15,903 nucleotides of DNA from Bacteroidota bacterium (lineage in GTDB: Bacteria > Bacteroidota > Bacteroidia > Bacteroidales > VadinHA17): contig JAEYZD010000111.1 in assembly GCA_023430725.1 (NCBI GenBank), positions 1 to 15,903 of the forward strand. Direction: 5' to 3'. The notes below the pieces were generated by a model, which was not told where the DNA came from, made no database searches, and worked only from the letters and a program-made list of their open reading frames with translations. The position numbers and the translations under genes are program-made. This document shows positions 1 through 7,383 of this stretch, piece by piece (the first letter of the stretch is position 1; the number at the start of each line of letters is the position of its first letter).

Positions 1-627
1 GCCTCATACAATACTCTTGTCAGGGATGAGTTTGGCTCACTTGAGCCGGAGATGAAGGTGGCAGCCACCCCGGCAGACGTGCCGGAGACCGTTATTGACG
101 GAGCAACGCAGCACAGGCTGCTGGGGGCACTGAGTATAGTACCTCACGGAGTTATAGGATGGTCAAAGGAGATACCTGACCTGGTTGAGACGTCGAGCAA
201 CCTTGCGACCATAAGGCTTACCGACAACAATATGATTCACGTTGTGACCACGCAGCGCAGTTCCTCGGAAGAGGCGAAGCACTATGCTGCGATGAAGGCA
301 GAAACCAGCTTCGACCTTGCCGGTGCAACAGTGACCCATTCCGATGGTTACCCGGGCTGGCAGCCGAACATGAACTCTGCCATACTGAGGCTTATGATTG
401 AGTCTTACCGCAAGCTTTTCGGAAAAGTGCCGCAGGTGAAGGCGATACACGCAGGTCTTGAGTGCGGTCTGATACTCGAAAAGTACAAGGGAATAGATAT
501 GATCTCGTTCGGTCCTACAATCAAGGGAGCGCATACTCCCGAAGAGAGGATCGAGACAGAGACAGTCCAGATGTTCTGGGATCTCCTCATAGATGTGCTC
601 AGGCACATCCCGGAAGAAGAGGTCTAG
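1..627 (+). CDS. pepD: PepD-type cytosolic dipeptidase (M20 family), C-terminal part
   Basis: This is a partial gene: the frame is open from base 1 to a TAG at 625-627, giving 208 residues of a protein that normally has about 485. PepD (aminoacyl-histidine or cytosol non-specific dipeptidase) is a cytoplasmic di-metal peptidase that releases amino acids from unblocked dipeptides. The visible part includes HAGLECG (about residues 150-156) and GPTIKGAHTPEER near residues 171-183. The His in GAHTPEE (about residue 178) matches the last metal ligand of PepD enzymes. The remaining metal ligands lie in the missing N-terminal half. An in-frame ATG at 52 is internal and should not be taken as the start. 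The gene converges on the rubredoxin gene and their ends overlap by four bases. The family call is confident; exact peptide specificity is not visible. Confidence 0.92.
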   Translation, partial: ASYNTLVRDEFGSLEPEMKVAATPADVPETVIDGATQHRLLGALSIVPHGVIGWSKEIPDLVETSSNLATIRLTDNNMIHVVTTQRSSSEEAKHYAAMKAETSFDLAGATVTHSDGYPGWQPNMNSAILRLMIESYRKLFGKVPQVKAIHAGLECGLILEKYKGIDMISFGPTIKGAHTPEERIETETVQMFWDLLIDVLRHIPEEEV

Positions 628-791
628 ATATACTCCTCGAATTCATCCGGTGGTGCTCCGCACACCGGGCATGCCCATCCCGAAGGCAGGTCTTCAAAAG
701 CCGTACCCGGCTCAACGTCGCTGTGCGGGTCGCCTGCAGCGGGATCATAGATATATCCGCAGACCGGGCACCTGTATCTTTTCATTTCCAT
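624..791 (-). CDS. Rubredoxin, 55 aa
   Basis: This is a small electron carrier with one Fe bound by four cysteines, cytoplasmic in anaerobes. Reading the minus strand gives 55 residues with two CPVCG motifs. The iron ligands are Cys8, Cys11, Cys41 and Cys44. Between and around them are the usual rubredoxin features: GYIYDP after the first pair, GT(A)FEDLP and the conserved Trp39 before the second, and an acidic PPDEFEEY tail. Length is typical. The start at 791 gives MEMKRY; an internal ATG at 785 would give the canonical MKRY start, and no clear Shine-Dalgarno decides between them. The gene lies 10 bases after the citF stop, so it is probably the last gene of the mce-mmd-cit series. Its partner is not in the window. 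Family rubredoxins often serve oxygen or peroxide detoxification, or act as general electron shuttles; the role here is inference. Confidence 0.95.
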   Translation of the reverse strand: MEMKRYRCPVCGYIYDPAAGDPHSDVEPGTAFEDLPSGWACPVCGAPPDEFEEYI

Positions 792-801
792 AGAAGGTAA
801 T

Positions 802-2352
802 TTACTTATTCACTTTGCGCACGGCATCAATCACCGTACCGTCAACCCATTTGATTGCTGCAACAACCCTGTCATCAAAGGCAGCCTTCTCAGGTTTCCC
901 GCATATCTTTTCCGCCGTTTCCTTCAGTTCCTCGATTGTCATCAGCGGAAGACCCTTGCCGCGGACGGAGTCAATCAGGTCCTGACGGCGGGGGTTGATT
1001 GCGATACCCCTCTCTGTAATTATCACGTCAATTAGTTCGCCGGGCCCGCACAGAGTGGTCACGCGGTCTACAATCACCGGGATCCTGTCGCGGAACAGCG
1101 GGACGGGTATTATCACGTTGCGGGCGTGGAGACAGTTCTGCCAGCCGCCGATACCGTGCAGCAGCAGGCCGTCAGAATGGGTAACGACGTTTCCGTTATA
1201 GTTTATATCTATCTCTGTGGCTCCCAGTATCATGATGTCCATCATGGTTGTCAGGTTGCCCTTTGAGTGATAGTTGTAGGCGTTGAAAACCGGGTAGGGC
1301 ATATGGTTCAGGTTCTTCTCGATCGACCTGACCGAATCAAGGTCAAAAGCCTGGGCATCAAGAATAGCTCCCATCTGTCCCTCTTCCAGCATGTCAACCA
1401 TGTATTTCGTGCTGCCGCCGAAGCCGAAGCTGAACTTCCAGCCTTTCTTCTTCAGCATCTGGTGCACAAAGACGGCAATTGCGAGACTTGTGCCGCCTGC
1501 GCCTGCCTGCATTGTTGCGCCGTTGCGAAGCAGCCCGGATTTCTCGAGGAACGATGCTGTCAGCTCTGCAATCAGCAACCTGTCAGGACTCTTGGTGATC
1601 TGTGTCGTTCCAGAGACAATTTTTTCAGGAATACCTATTTTGTCAACAACAACCACATAGTCGACATAGTTACCCTCTATCTCCATCGGCCAGCAGGGAA
1701 GGTCAACAAGGTTGTCGGTCACTACTATTACCTTCTCTGCGTAGAGGTAATCAGGTTTTGCATAGCCGATTACACCTGTTGCTGATGGTCCGCCCGTTCC
1801 CCTGGCATTGCCGAAGGAGTCAGCGGCGGGTGCTGCCAGCACTGCGATATCAATCTTCACCTCACCATCCTGTATTGCCTGCACGCGTCCGCCATGGGAC
1901 CGGAGAACAGCTGTGCCCTTCATCTTTCCTTCTGACACGAACATGCCCAGGGGACCGTTCATGCTTCCCTCGATACGGTTCACAGTGCCGTCTTCAAGGT
2001 ACTGTATGACCGGATCATTGCAGGGGAAGGAGGCGGATGGAAGCCAGACGAGGTCCTTTACCCCCATCTCAGAAGCAATTGTAAAGATCTGGTTGCTTAC
2101 CAGGTCGCCGTCACGGAGGTGGTGGTGTGTCGAGACAGTCATGCCATCCTTCAGGCCGCAGCGGACAAGCGCCTCCCTCAGGGAACTGATGACCTTGTTA
2201 TTATCTTCAGGATAGTCTATGCAGGTAGGGATCGAAGGAGCATATTTTCTCCCGGTGGGACGGTGTTTGCCGACACCCTTGAATGGCACGGCCTCTTTTC
2301 CGTTTATCTCATCCGGCACCATGCGGCCGGCTGCGTTTTCGACTATTTTCAT
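802..2352 (-). CDS. citF: Citrate lyase alpha subunit (CoA-transferase), CitF-like
   Basis: CitF transfers the acyl-carrier thioester from acetate to citrate (acetyl-ACP + citrate to citryl-ACP + acetate) in the cytoplasmic citrate lyase complex. The 516-residue product has family length. It shows the CitF signature STHHHLRDGD (74-83), LRSHGGR (150-156), a glycine-rich QAGAGGTSLA (282-291), THSDG (391-395) and ITERGIAINPRRQDL (445-459). One region is atypical: where I expect GG..D.AAGA after THSDG, this protein has GGWQNCLHARN (402-412). That may mark a divergent clade or a different substrate such as citramalate. It starts 13 bases after the CitD-CitE gene and is followed 10 bases later by rubredoxin. 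The accessory genes citC, citX and citG are not in the window. The lyase-alpha family is confident; citrate as substrate is less so. Confidence 0.88.
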   Translation of the reverse strand: MKIVENAAGRMVPDEINGKEAVPFKGVGKHRPTGRKYAPSIPTCIDYPEDNNKVISSLREALVRCGLKDGMTVSTHHHLRDGDLVSNQIFTIASEMGVKDLVWLPSASFPCNDPVIQYLEDGTVNRIEGSMNGPLGMFVSEGKMKGTAVLRSHGGRVQAIQDGEVKIDIAVLAAPAADSFGNARGTGGPSATGVIGYAKPDYLYAEKVIVVTDNLVDLPCWPMEIEGNYVDYVVVVDKIGIPEKIVSGTTQITKSPDRLLIAELTASFLEKSGLLRNGATMQAGAGGTSLAIAVFVHQMLKKKGWKFSFGFGGSTKYMVDMLEEGQMGAILDAQAFDLDSVRSIEKNLNHMPYPVFNAYNYHSKGNLTTMMDIMILGATEIDINYNGNVVTHSDGLLLHGIGGWQNCLHARNVIIPVPLFRDRIPVIVDRVTTLCGPGELIDVIITERGIAINPRRQDLIDSVRGKGLPLMTIEELKETAEKICGKPEKAAFDDRVVAAIKWVDGTVIDAVRKVNK

Positions 2353-2365
2353 GACCGGGTATGCA

Positions 2366-3586
2366 TTAAATTTTATCCTTTTCTTCCTCCATCCACTTTT
2401 CAGGCAGCAGTCCGAGCCTTACGGCCAGGGTGATTGTTTTCTCTGCCCTTGCAACAACCGGAGGGTCAATCATCTTTGTCCCGAGGGAGACTACCCCGAG
2501 ACCTTTGGCCTGTGCGTCACGCCAGGCGATGACAATCTTCCTGGCCTTTTCAATCTCATCAGGTGAGGGAGAGAAACCCTGTCTGATCACCGGAATCTGG
2601 CGCGGATGGATGCAACCCATACCCTCGAAGCCCATAGCCTTTGAGGAGAGCACATTTTCAAGCAGACCTTCCATGTCTCCGACATCGGAAAAGACCGAAT
2701 CAATTGGCTGGATGCCTGATGCCTTTGCGGCAACAACAAGACGGTTACGGGCGTAGAGAGACTCCTTCCCCTCTTTTGTGCGCTGCACCCCAAGATCGGC
2801 AGTATAATCCTCCAGGCCTATCGCAAGTGCCACAACAGATTCTGACGCGGTGGCAATCTCCCTGGCGTTTTCCACTCCGAGGGCGCTCTCGATTATAGGC
2901 ATCAGAAATACAGTTTCGGTCTGTCCTTCCCTCTGTTTTATCTCTCTGATCCTTTTATCGATGGACCTGACTGTATCTGCGTCCTCGCATTTGGGAATGA
3001 GCACGAGGTGAACATTATGGGGGATCAGCACCTCAAGATCCTCGAGGCCGCGCTGGCCCTGGTTGATGCGCACCATTCTCTCTGCTCCGTAGAAATTAAC
3101 GGCCCGGAGGGCATTGCGGACCAGTATCCTGGCTTCATCCTTGCGGTCAGGCGCTACTGAATCTTCAAGGTCAAGAATGATGCCGTCAGGTGAATGGAGC
3201 CCCGCATTCAGGAACATGCCCGGGCTGTTTCCCGGAAGGTAAAGTCTTGAGAACCTGAACCTGTCACGTGATGAATGATAGGTGTTCTCACTTATCATCT
3301 CAGGGGTAACCGATCTCGCTGTACCGGTAAGGGCTTTAACCGCTGCCTCGATTCTTGCGGCAATTACGAAGGGAAGGGCCCCGGAGTCGTTTACTGAGAG
3401 CCTGGCGTTTTCTATGCCAAAATATGCGAGCAGGCTGCGGCACTGCTCTTCGATGGCTTTGCCGTACATTGTTTTCACCTTCGACCTGAGGTTCAGTTCA
3501 ATACCGCCTGTCTCGGTGAGTTCAAGCGTTACCTCAATGTCGGACCTTACCTTTGGTCCGGCATTACCTGTTGTTGCCTGTTTCAT
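2366..3586 (-). CDS. CitD-CitE fusion: citrate lyase acyl carrier plus beta (lyase) subunit
   Basis: One 406-residue frame joins two subunits that are separate in enterobacterial citrate lyase. Residues 1 to about 90 resemble the CitD acyl carrier (GGIELNL, YGKAI, VNDSGALPFVIAARIEAA). Residues about 110-406 are a CitE/HpcH-HpaI aldolase-like lyase: RLYLPGN (114-120), LDLEDSV (138-144), VRIN (172-175), the likely metal ligands Glu233 and Asp260 in IIESALG and GLEDYTADLG, then GCIHPRQ (324-330) and a C-terminal VVARAEK. The beta subunit cleaves citryl-ACP to oxaloacetate and acetyl-ACP. The prosthetic-group serine of Klebsiella CitD (Ser14) aligns with Arg14, next to Ser15 of RSD, so Ser15 is the probable attachment site (inference). 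It begins 40 bases after mmdB and ends 13 bases before citF. Citramalate lyase has the same subunit types and cannot be excluded. Confidence 0.87.
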   Translation of the reverse strand: MKQATTGNAGPKVRSDIEVTLELTETGGIELNLRSKVKTMYGKAIEEQCRSLLAYFGIENARLSVNDSGALPFVIAARIEAAVKALTGTARSVTPEMISENTYHSSRDRFRFSRLYLPGNSPGMFLNAGLHSPDGIILDLEDSVAPDRKDEARILVRNALRAVNFYGAERMVRINQGQRGLEDLEVLIPHNVHLVLIPKCEDADTVRSIDKRIREIKQREGQTETVFLMPIIESALGVENAREIATASESVVALAIGLEDYTADLGVQRTKEGKESLYARNRLVVAAKASGIQPIDSVFSDVGDMEGLLENVLSSKAMGFEGMGCIHPRQIPVIRQGFSPSPDEIEKARKIVIAWRDAQAKGLGVVSLGTKMIDPPVVARAEKTITLAVRLGLLPEKWMEEEKDKI

Positions 3587-3626
3587 CTGTTACCAGGAAT
3601 GATGGTTGCAAACAAACTTACGAAAA

Positions 3627-4979
3627 TTATCCCAGGTAGCTGAGCAGAATACCTGCTGCTATTGCTGAGCCTATAACACCGGCCACGTTTGGTCCCATGG
3701 CGTGCATGAGGAGGTGGTTCGTCTTGTCAGCCTTGAGCCCTTCCATCTCAGAGACCCTCGCACTGTCAGGCACTGCGGATACACCCGAGTTGCCTATGAG
3801 CGGGTTGATCTTGTCACCCTCGGGCAGGAAGATGTTCATCCCTTTTGCAAAAAGTACACCTGAGAATGTTGCTACTGCGAATGCCGCGGCTCCAAGTCCG
3901 AAGATCATTACTGATTCCTTGGTAAGGAAAACGTCTGCCTGTGTTGAGGCGCCAACGGTGAGCCCGATCATAATTGTGACAATGTCAATCAGTGATGTGC
4001 GGGCTGTCTCTGCCAGTCGTTTCGTGACGCCTGATTCCTTGAGGATGTTTCCGAAGAAGAGCATTCCGAGGAGCGGCAGAGCACTGGGCGAGATAAAGCA
4101 GGTAAGCAGAAGTCCGAAAATCGGAAAGAGTATCTTTTCCGTCCTGGTGACTGCGCGGGGCGGTTTCATCCGGATAAGTCTCTCCTTTTTGCTGGTGAGG
4201 AGTCTCATTATCGGAGGTTGAATCACCGGCACGAGTGCCATGTAGGAGTATGCTGCGATAGCGATTGGGCCGATAAGGTTTTTAACCGTTGTACCGTCTG
4301 CCAGCACATTCAGGCCGTTGGCGAGACGGGATGAGAGGAATATTGCCGTCGGGCCGTCAGCGCCTCCGATAATGCCAATTGCTCCGGCTTCAGGAGGAGA
4401 GAAACCGAGCAGGAGAGCGCCAATGAATGTTGCAAAAATTCCTATCTGAGCAGCGGCTCCAAGCATCAGAAGCCTTGGATTGGAGATCAGGGAGGAGAAG
4501 TCGGTCATGGCACCGATACCCAGGAAGATCAATGGCGGATAGACCCCTTTCATCACTCCGAAGTAGAGGTAGTTAAGCACACTGCCCTGCTGGTAGATAC
4601 CCACCTGTAGGTTCATCCCACCGTCAGTAAAGAAGGGTATGTTTCCGATCAGGATTCCTGTACCAATAGGCACCAGCAGCAGAGGTTCATATTCATATTT
4701 TATAGCCAGAAATATGAAAATCAATCCTACCACCATCATTATCAGGTGCCCTGAGGTAACGTTCCGGAACCCGGTGAAAGCCCAGAACTGTGTCAGTCCT
4801 TCTGCAAACCCCTCTTTTTCAGGTTGAACCTGCTGGTACTGAGGGAGCGCCGCGGAGGATTCTATACCCGACTCCGCGAGCGTTTTCTGTCTGTCCTGTT
4901 CAGGCTTAACGAATGCCGTCCATGCAAGTGAAGTAATCACCAGCAATGCCAGCATTGTCCACATTTTTCTCTTTGCCAT
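3627..4979 (-). CDS. mmdB: Methylmalonyl-CoA decarboxylase beta subunit, Na+-pumping membrane carboxybiotin decarboxylase
   Basis: The beta subunit decarboxylates carboxybiotin on the carrier subunit and uses the energy to export Na+. The 450-residue product is strongly hydrophobic with many membrane segments. It has the OadB/MmdB hallmarks GGADGPT (205-211, with Asp208 matching the Na+-site aspartate) and NPLIGNSGVSAVPDSARV (392-409), plus EPLLLVPIG (98-106) and VGASTQADVFL (342-352). Compared with enterobacterial OadB it has about 60 extra N-terminal residues: a hydrophobic segment (about 6-23) and a polar linker rich in Gln and Glu before the usual first helix. It lies two bases after the biotin carrier gene. 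Since the alpha subunit of the cluster is MmdA-like, the complex is named methylmalonyl-CoA decarboxylase rather than oxaloacetate decarboxylase. Confidence 0.93.
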   Translation of the reverse strand: MAKRKMWTMLALLVITSLAWTAFVKPEQDRQKTLAESGIESSAALPQYQQVQPEKEGFAEGLTQFWAFTGFRNVTSGHLIMMVVGLIFIFLAIKYEYEPLLLVPIGTGILIGNIPFFTDGGMNLQVGIYQQGSVLNYLYFGVMKGVYPPLIFLGIGAMTDFSSLISNPRLLMLGAAAQIGIFATFIGALLLGFSPPEAGAIGIIGGADGPTAIFLSSRLANGLNVLADGTTVKNLIGPIAIAAYSYMALVPVIQPPIMRLLTSKKERLIRMKPPRAVTRTEKILFPIFGLLLTCFISPSALPLLGMLFFGNILKESGVTKRLAETARTSLIDIVTIMIGLTVGASTQADVFLTKESVMIFGLGAAAFAVATFSGVLFAKGMNIFLPEGDKINPLIGNSGVSAVPDSARVSEMEGLKADKTNHLLMHAMGPNVAGVIGSAIAAGILLSYLG

Positions 4980-4981
4980 TT

Positions 4982-5413
4982 TTAAGCGATTAAAACCAGT
5001 ACCTCATCCTGAAGGACTGACTGACCGGTAGTGATGTTTACAGAGGTAACCTTACCGCCGTTATCTGCCTTGATTGCATTCTCCATCTTCATTGTCTCAA
5101 GGGTGCAGACCGTCTGACCGGCCTTTACCTCGTCACCCGGTCTCACAAGGACCTGGATGATGACACCCGGAAGGGGAGCCCTTACCTCAGAGGCTTTTCC
5201 TCCAGCAGGCTTCTCAGGTGCCGGCTTCGTCTCCTTAACCTGCCTGGGCTGCGACGATGCAGCAGAGACTACGCTCTTGATTTTTGGTATCTCACGCTGC
5301 ATCTCAACATCGTAGACGGTTCCGTTCACCTCTATCTTCGCTATGTTACCTTCAATCTCCAGCATTTCAACCTCATACTGGTTTCCGTTTATCCTGAACT
5401 TGTAGTTTTTCAT
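4982..5413 (-). CDS. mmdC: Biotin carboxyl carrier subunit of methylmalonyl-CoA decarboxylase
   Basis: This 143-residue protein carries the biotin that moves CO2 from the alpha carboxyltransferase to the beta membrane pump. The C-terminal biotinyl-lipoyl domain (about 74-143) starts with APLPGVI and contains the biotinylation motif ETMKMEN with Lys109 as the biotin site. A Pro/Lys/Glu/Ala-rich flexible linker (about 52-73) precedes it, and the N-terminal 45 residues (KFRINGNQYEVEM and VNGTVYDVEM) form a small conserved segment common in these carriers. It lies 23 bases after the OadG-like gene and two bases before mmdB, which supports shared transcription. A biotin protein ligase must act on it and is not in the window. 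Confidence 0.94.
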   Translation of the reverse strand: MKNYKFRINGNQYEVEMLEIEGNIAKIEVNGTVYDVEMQREIPKIKSVVSAASSQPRQVKETKPAPEKPAGGKASEVRAPLPGVIIQVLVRPGDEVKAGQTVCTLETMKMENAIKADNGGKVTSVNITTGQSVLQDEVLVLIA

Positions 5414-5436
5414 TTCACTGACAAATTATTCTGATC

Positions 5437-5808
5437 TTAAAGATTTTTCATATTGTACAACTTGGAGCTCCACGGCGAGTAGTGCCTGGATACGCGCTTG
5501 ATTGTCATCACTCCGCTTTCAACGTCATGCAATTCATTGAAGTATGAATAGATTGCCATTGCTATGGCAGCGTTGACCTCACCAGACTGAATTGTCTTTG
5601 CGGTTTGTACTTCTGCCGGATCAAGACCCTTTTTACGGGCAAAACTTTTCAGTTTGAAGTTCAGAATGAATGTGAGAACGTATCTGAAGAACCAGTATAC
5701 GATAAGAAGGGAGAGGAAGACTATTCCAATGCCAACCACGACTACGGTCCATGTCAGGGAGTCAAGGCCCTGAACAGCCTCTGCGAGTAACATACTGTGC
5801 ATAATCAT
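5437..5808 (-). CDS. OadG-like delta/gamma subunit of Na+-pumping decarboxylase
   Basis: A small 123-residue membrane protein of the OadG/MmdD type, which anchors and stabilises the carboxyltransferase on the membrane pump. One long hydrophobic segment (about 19-49) is followed by a basic cytoplasmic region and a C-terminal tail EVNAAIAMAIYSYF (77-90) and YSPWSSKLYNM (110-120). I recognise this tail from Bacteroidota versions of the subunit. It sits between mmdA (six bases upstream) and the biotin carrier gene, exactly where this subunit is expected. The start at 5808 gives MIMHSM; a start at the third residue is also possible. Sequence conservation in the family is weak, so context carries part of the call. 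Confidence 0.85.
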   Translation of the reverse strand: MIMHSMLLAEAVQGLDSLTWTVVVVGIGIVFLSLLIVYWFFRYVLTFILNFKLKSFARKKGLDPAEVQTAKTIQSGEVNAAIAMAIYSYFNELHDVESGVMTIKRVSRHYSPWSSKLYNMKNL

Positions 5809-5814
5809 CGCTTA

Positions 5815-7374
5815 TCAGAGTGGAATGTTTCCGTGTTTCTTCATTGGTCCCGGGTCCTTCTTGGTTGCAAGAGTCCTGAGAGCGCGGATAACCCTGAATC
5901 TTGTATTGCGGGGTTCAATCACATCATCAAGATAGCCATACCTGGCGGCCTCGTATGGATTTGCAAATTTATCGCGGTATTCCTGTTCCTTTTTGGCGAC
6001 GTAATCCTTACGCTCAGTCGGGTCAGCAATCTCGCTGATTGTTCTGCCCTCCAGAACCTCGATGGCACCCTGGGGACCCATGACTGCAATCTCTGCTGTA
6101 GGCCATGCGTAATTGATATCACCCTTGAGCTGTTTCGAGGACATCACGCAATGGGCTCCGCCGTATGATTTGCGGAGGGTGATTGTCACCTTCGGAACGT
6201 TGGCTTCGCCGTAGGCGTACATCAGCTTGGCACCGTGAATAATAATACCGCCGTACTCCTGGGTTGAACCGGGAAGGAATCCGGGCACGTCCACAAATGT
6301 CACCACCGGAATGTTGAAAGCATCGCAGAAGCGGATGAAACGCGCCGCCTTGCGTGAAGCTTCTATGTCAAGCACTCCGGCGAGATATGCCGGCTGGTTT
6401 GCCACTATACCTACGGGCATGCCGTCAAACCTGGCAAACCCGACAACTATATTCTTTGCATATGCCTCATGTACCTCAAGGAAATCGTGCCAGTCAACAA
6501 CCCTGACGATTACATCCTTGACATCATACGGCTGATTGGGGCTTTCCGGGATGATATCATTGAGCTCATCCTCAAGCCTGTCAATGGGGTCATCGCAATC
6601 AAGCTGAGGCGGTTCCTCCAGGTTATTCTGGGGCATGAAGCTCAGCAGTTTCCTGATAAGTTCCAGACCCTCCTTCTCTTCGTCAACGGCGAAGTGGGCC
6701 ACACCCGACTTGGTCGTATGGACCCCTGCACCGCCCAGGTCGTCAATTGTGATGTCTTCACCGGTCACAGCCTTCGCAACTTTGGGGCCTGTTACGAACA
6801 TGTAACTGCTCTTGCGTGCCATTATAATATAGTCAGTCAGTGCAGGTGAGTAGACAGCGCCTCCGGCACACGGGCCGAAGATTGCTGAGATCTGGGGTAT
6901 CACGCCTGAGGCGAGGATATTGCGTTCAAATATCTCGGCATATCCTGCAAGGCTTCTGACCCCCTCCTGGATACGGGCACCACCGGAGTCATTGATTCCG
7001 ATAAGCGGTGCTCCCGCCTTCATGGCCTGATCCATGATCTTGCAGATTTTCTGGGCGAAGGTCTCTGAGAGAGATCCTCCGAAGACTGTGAAATCCTGGG
7101 CAAAGACGTAGACCACCCTTCCGTCGATTGTTCCGTGGCCGGTTATGACGCCGTCTGACAGGAATTTTTTGTCTGCAAGGCCAAAATCCTCGGTCCTGTG
7201 CGTGACAAACATATCATACTCCTCGAAGCTGCCTTCGTCAAGCAGTAAAGTTATACGCTCCCTTGCCGTAAGCTTACCCTTGGCGTGCTGGTCCTCAATT
7301 CTCTTGTCACCACCGCCTTTGCGTGCTTTATCCCTGAAATCAAGGAGTTGCTTAATTCTTTCCTGACTGTTCAT
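5815..7374 (-). CDS. mmdA: Methylmalonyl-CoA decarboxylase alpha subunit (carboxyltransferase)
   Basis: This cytoplasmic carboxyltransferase moves the free carboxyl group of (S)-methylmalonyl-CoA to biotin, leaving propionyl-CoA. The 519 residues have the length and motifs of the MmdA/PccB family. The N-terminal half has KLTARERI (34-41), the oxyanion-type SGGARIQEG (130-138) and GPCAGGAVYSPAL (167-179). The C-terminal half has DVPGFLPGS (362-370), YGGAHCVM (404-411) and MGPQGAIEVL (432-441). The family also includes propionyl-CoA carboxylase beta chains. The neighbouring OadG-like, biotin-carrier and GGADGPT membrane subunits make decarboxylation with Na+ export the better call. It starts nine bases after mce and ends six bases before the OadG-like gene. 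Confidence 0.95.
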   Translation of the reverse strand: MNSQERIKQLLDFRDKARKGGGDKRIEDQHAKGKLTARERITLLLDEGSFEEYDMFVTHRTEDFGLADKKFLSDGVITGHGTIDGRVVYVFAQDFTVFGGSLSETFAQKICKIMDQAMKAGAPLIGINDSGGARIQEGVRSLAGYAEIFERNILASGVIPQISAIFGPCAGGAVYSPALTDYIIMARKSSYMFVTGPKVAKAVTGEDITIDDLGGAGVHTTKSGVAHFAVDEEKEGLELIRKLLSFMPQNNLEEPPQLDCDDPIDRLEDELNDIIPESPNQPYDVKDVIVRVVDWHDFLEVHEAYAKNIVVGFARFDGMPVGIVANQPAYLAGVLDIEASRKAARFIRFCDAFNIPVVTFVDVPGFLPGSTQEYGGIIIHGAKLMYAYGEANVPKVTITLRKSYGGAHCVMSSKQLKGDINYAWPTAEIAVMGPQGAIEVLEGRTISEIADPTERKDYVAKKEQEYRDKFANPYEAARYGYLDDVIEPRNTRFRVIRALRTLATKKDPGPMKKHGNIPL

Positions 7375-7383
7375 TGAACCTTG

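Noticed and set aside
163..606. 147-codon minus-strand open frame opposite the dipeptidase
   Set aside because: The plus strand carries clear PepD motifs over the same bases; the antisense product is not family-like.
1267..1785. 172-codon plus-strand open frame opposite citF
   Set aside because: It is antisense to strongly conserved CitF coding sequence and its translation shows no recognisable domain.
3697..4221. 174-codon plus-strand open frame opposite mmdB
   Set aside because: Shadow of the membrane-protein codons; no domain and the MmdB motifs are on the other strand.
5815..7374. Propionyl-CoA carboxylase beta subunit
   Set aside because: Same family, but no biotin carboxylase gene is present and the Na+-pump beta and OadG-like subunits are, so decarboxylase is the better fit.
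3627..7374. Oxaloacetate decarboxylase complex, as would usually accompany citrate lyase
   Set aside because: The alpha subunit is of the MmdA/PccB type and not the OadA type, and mce is the first gene.
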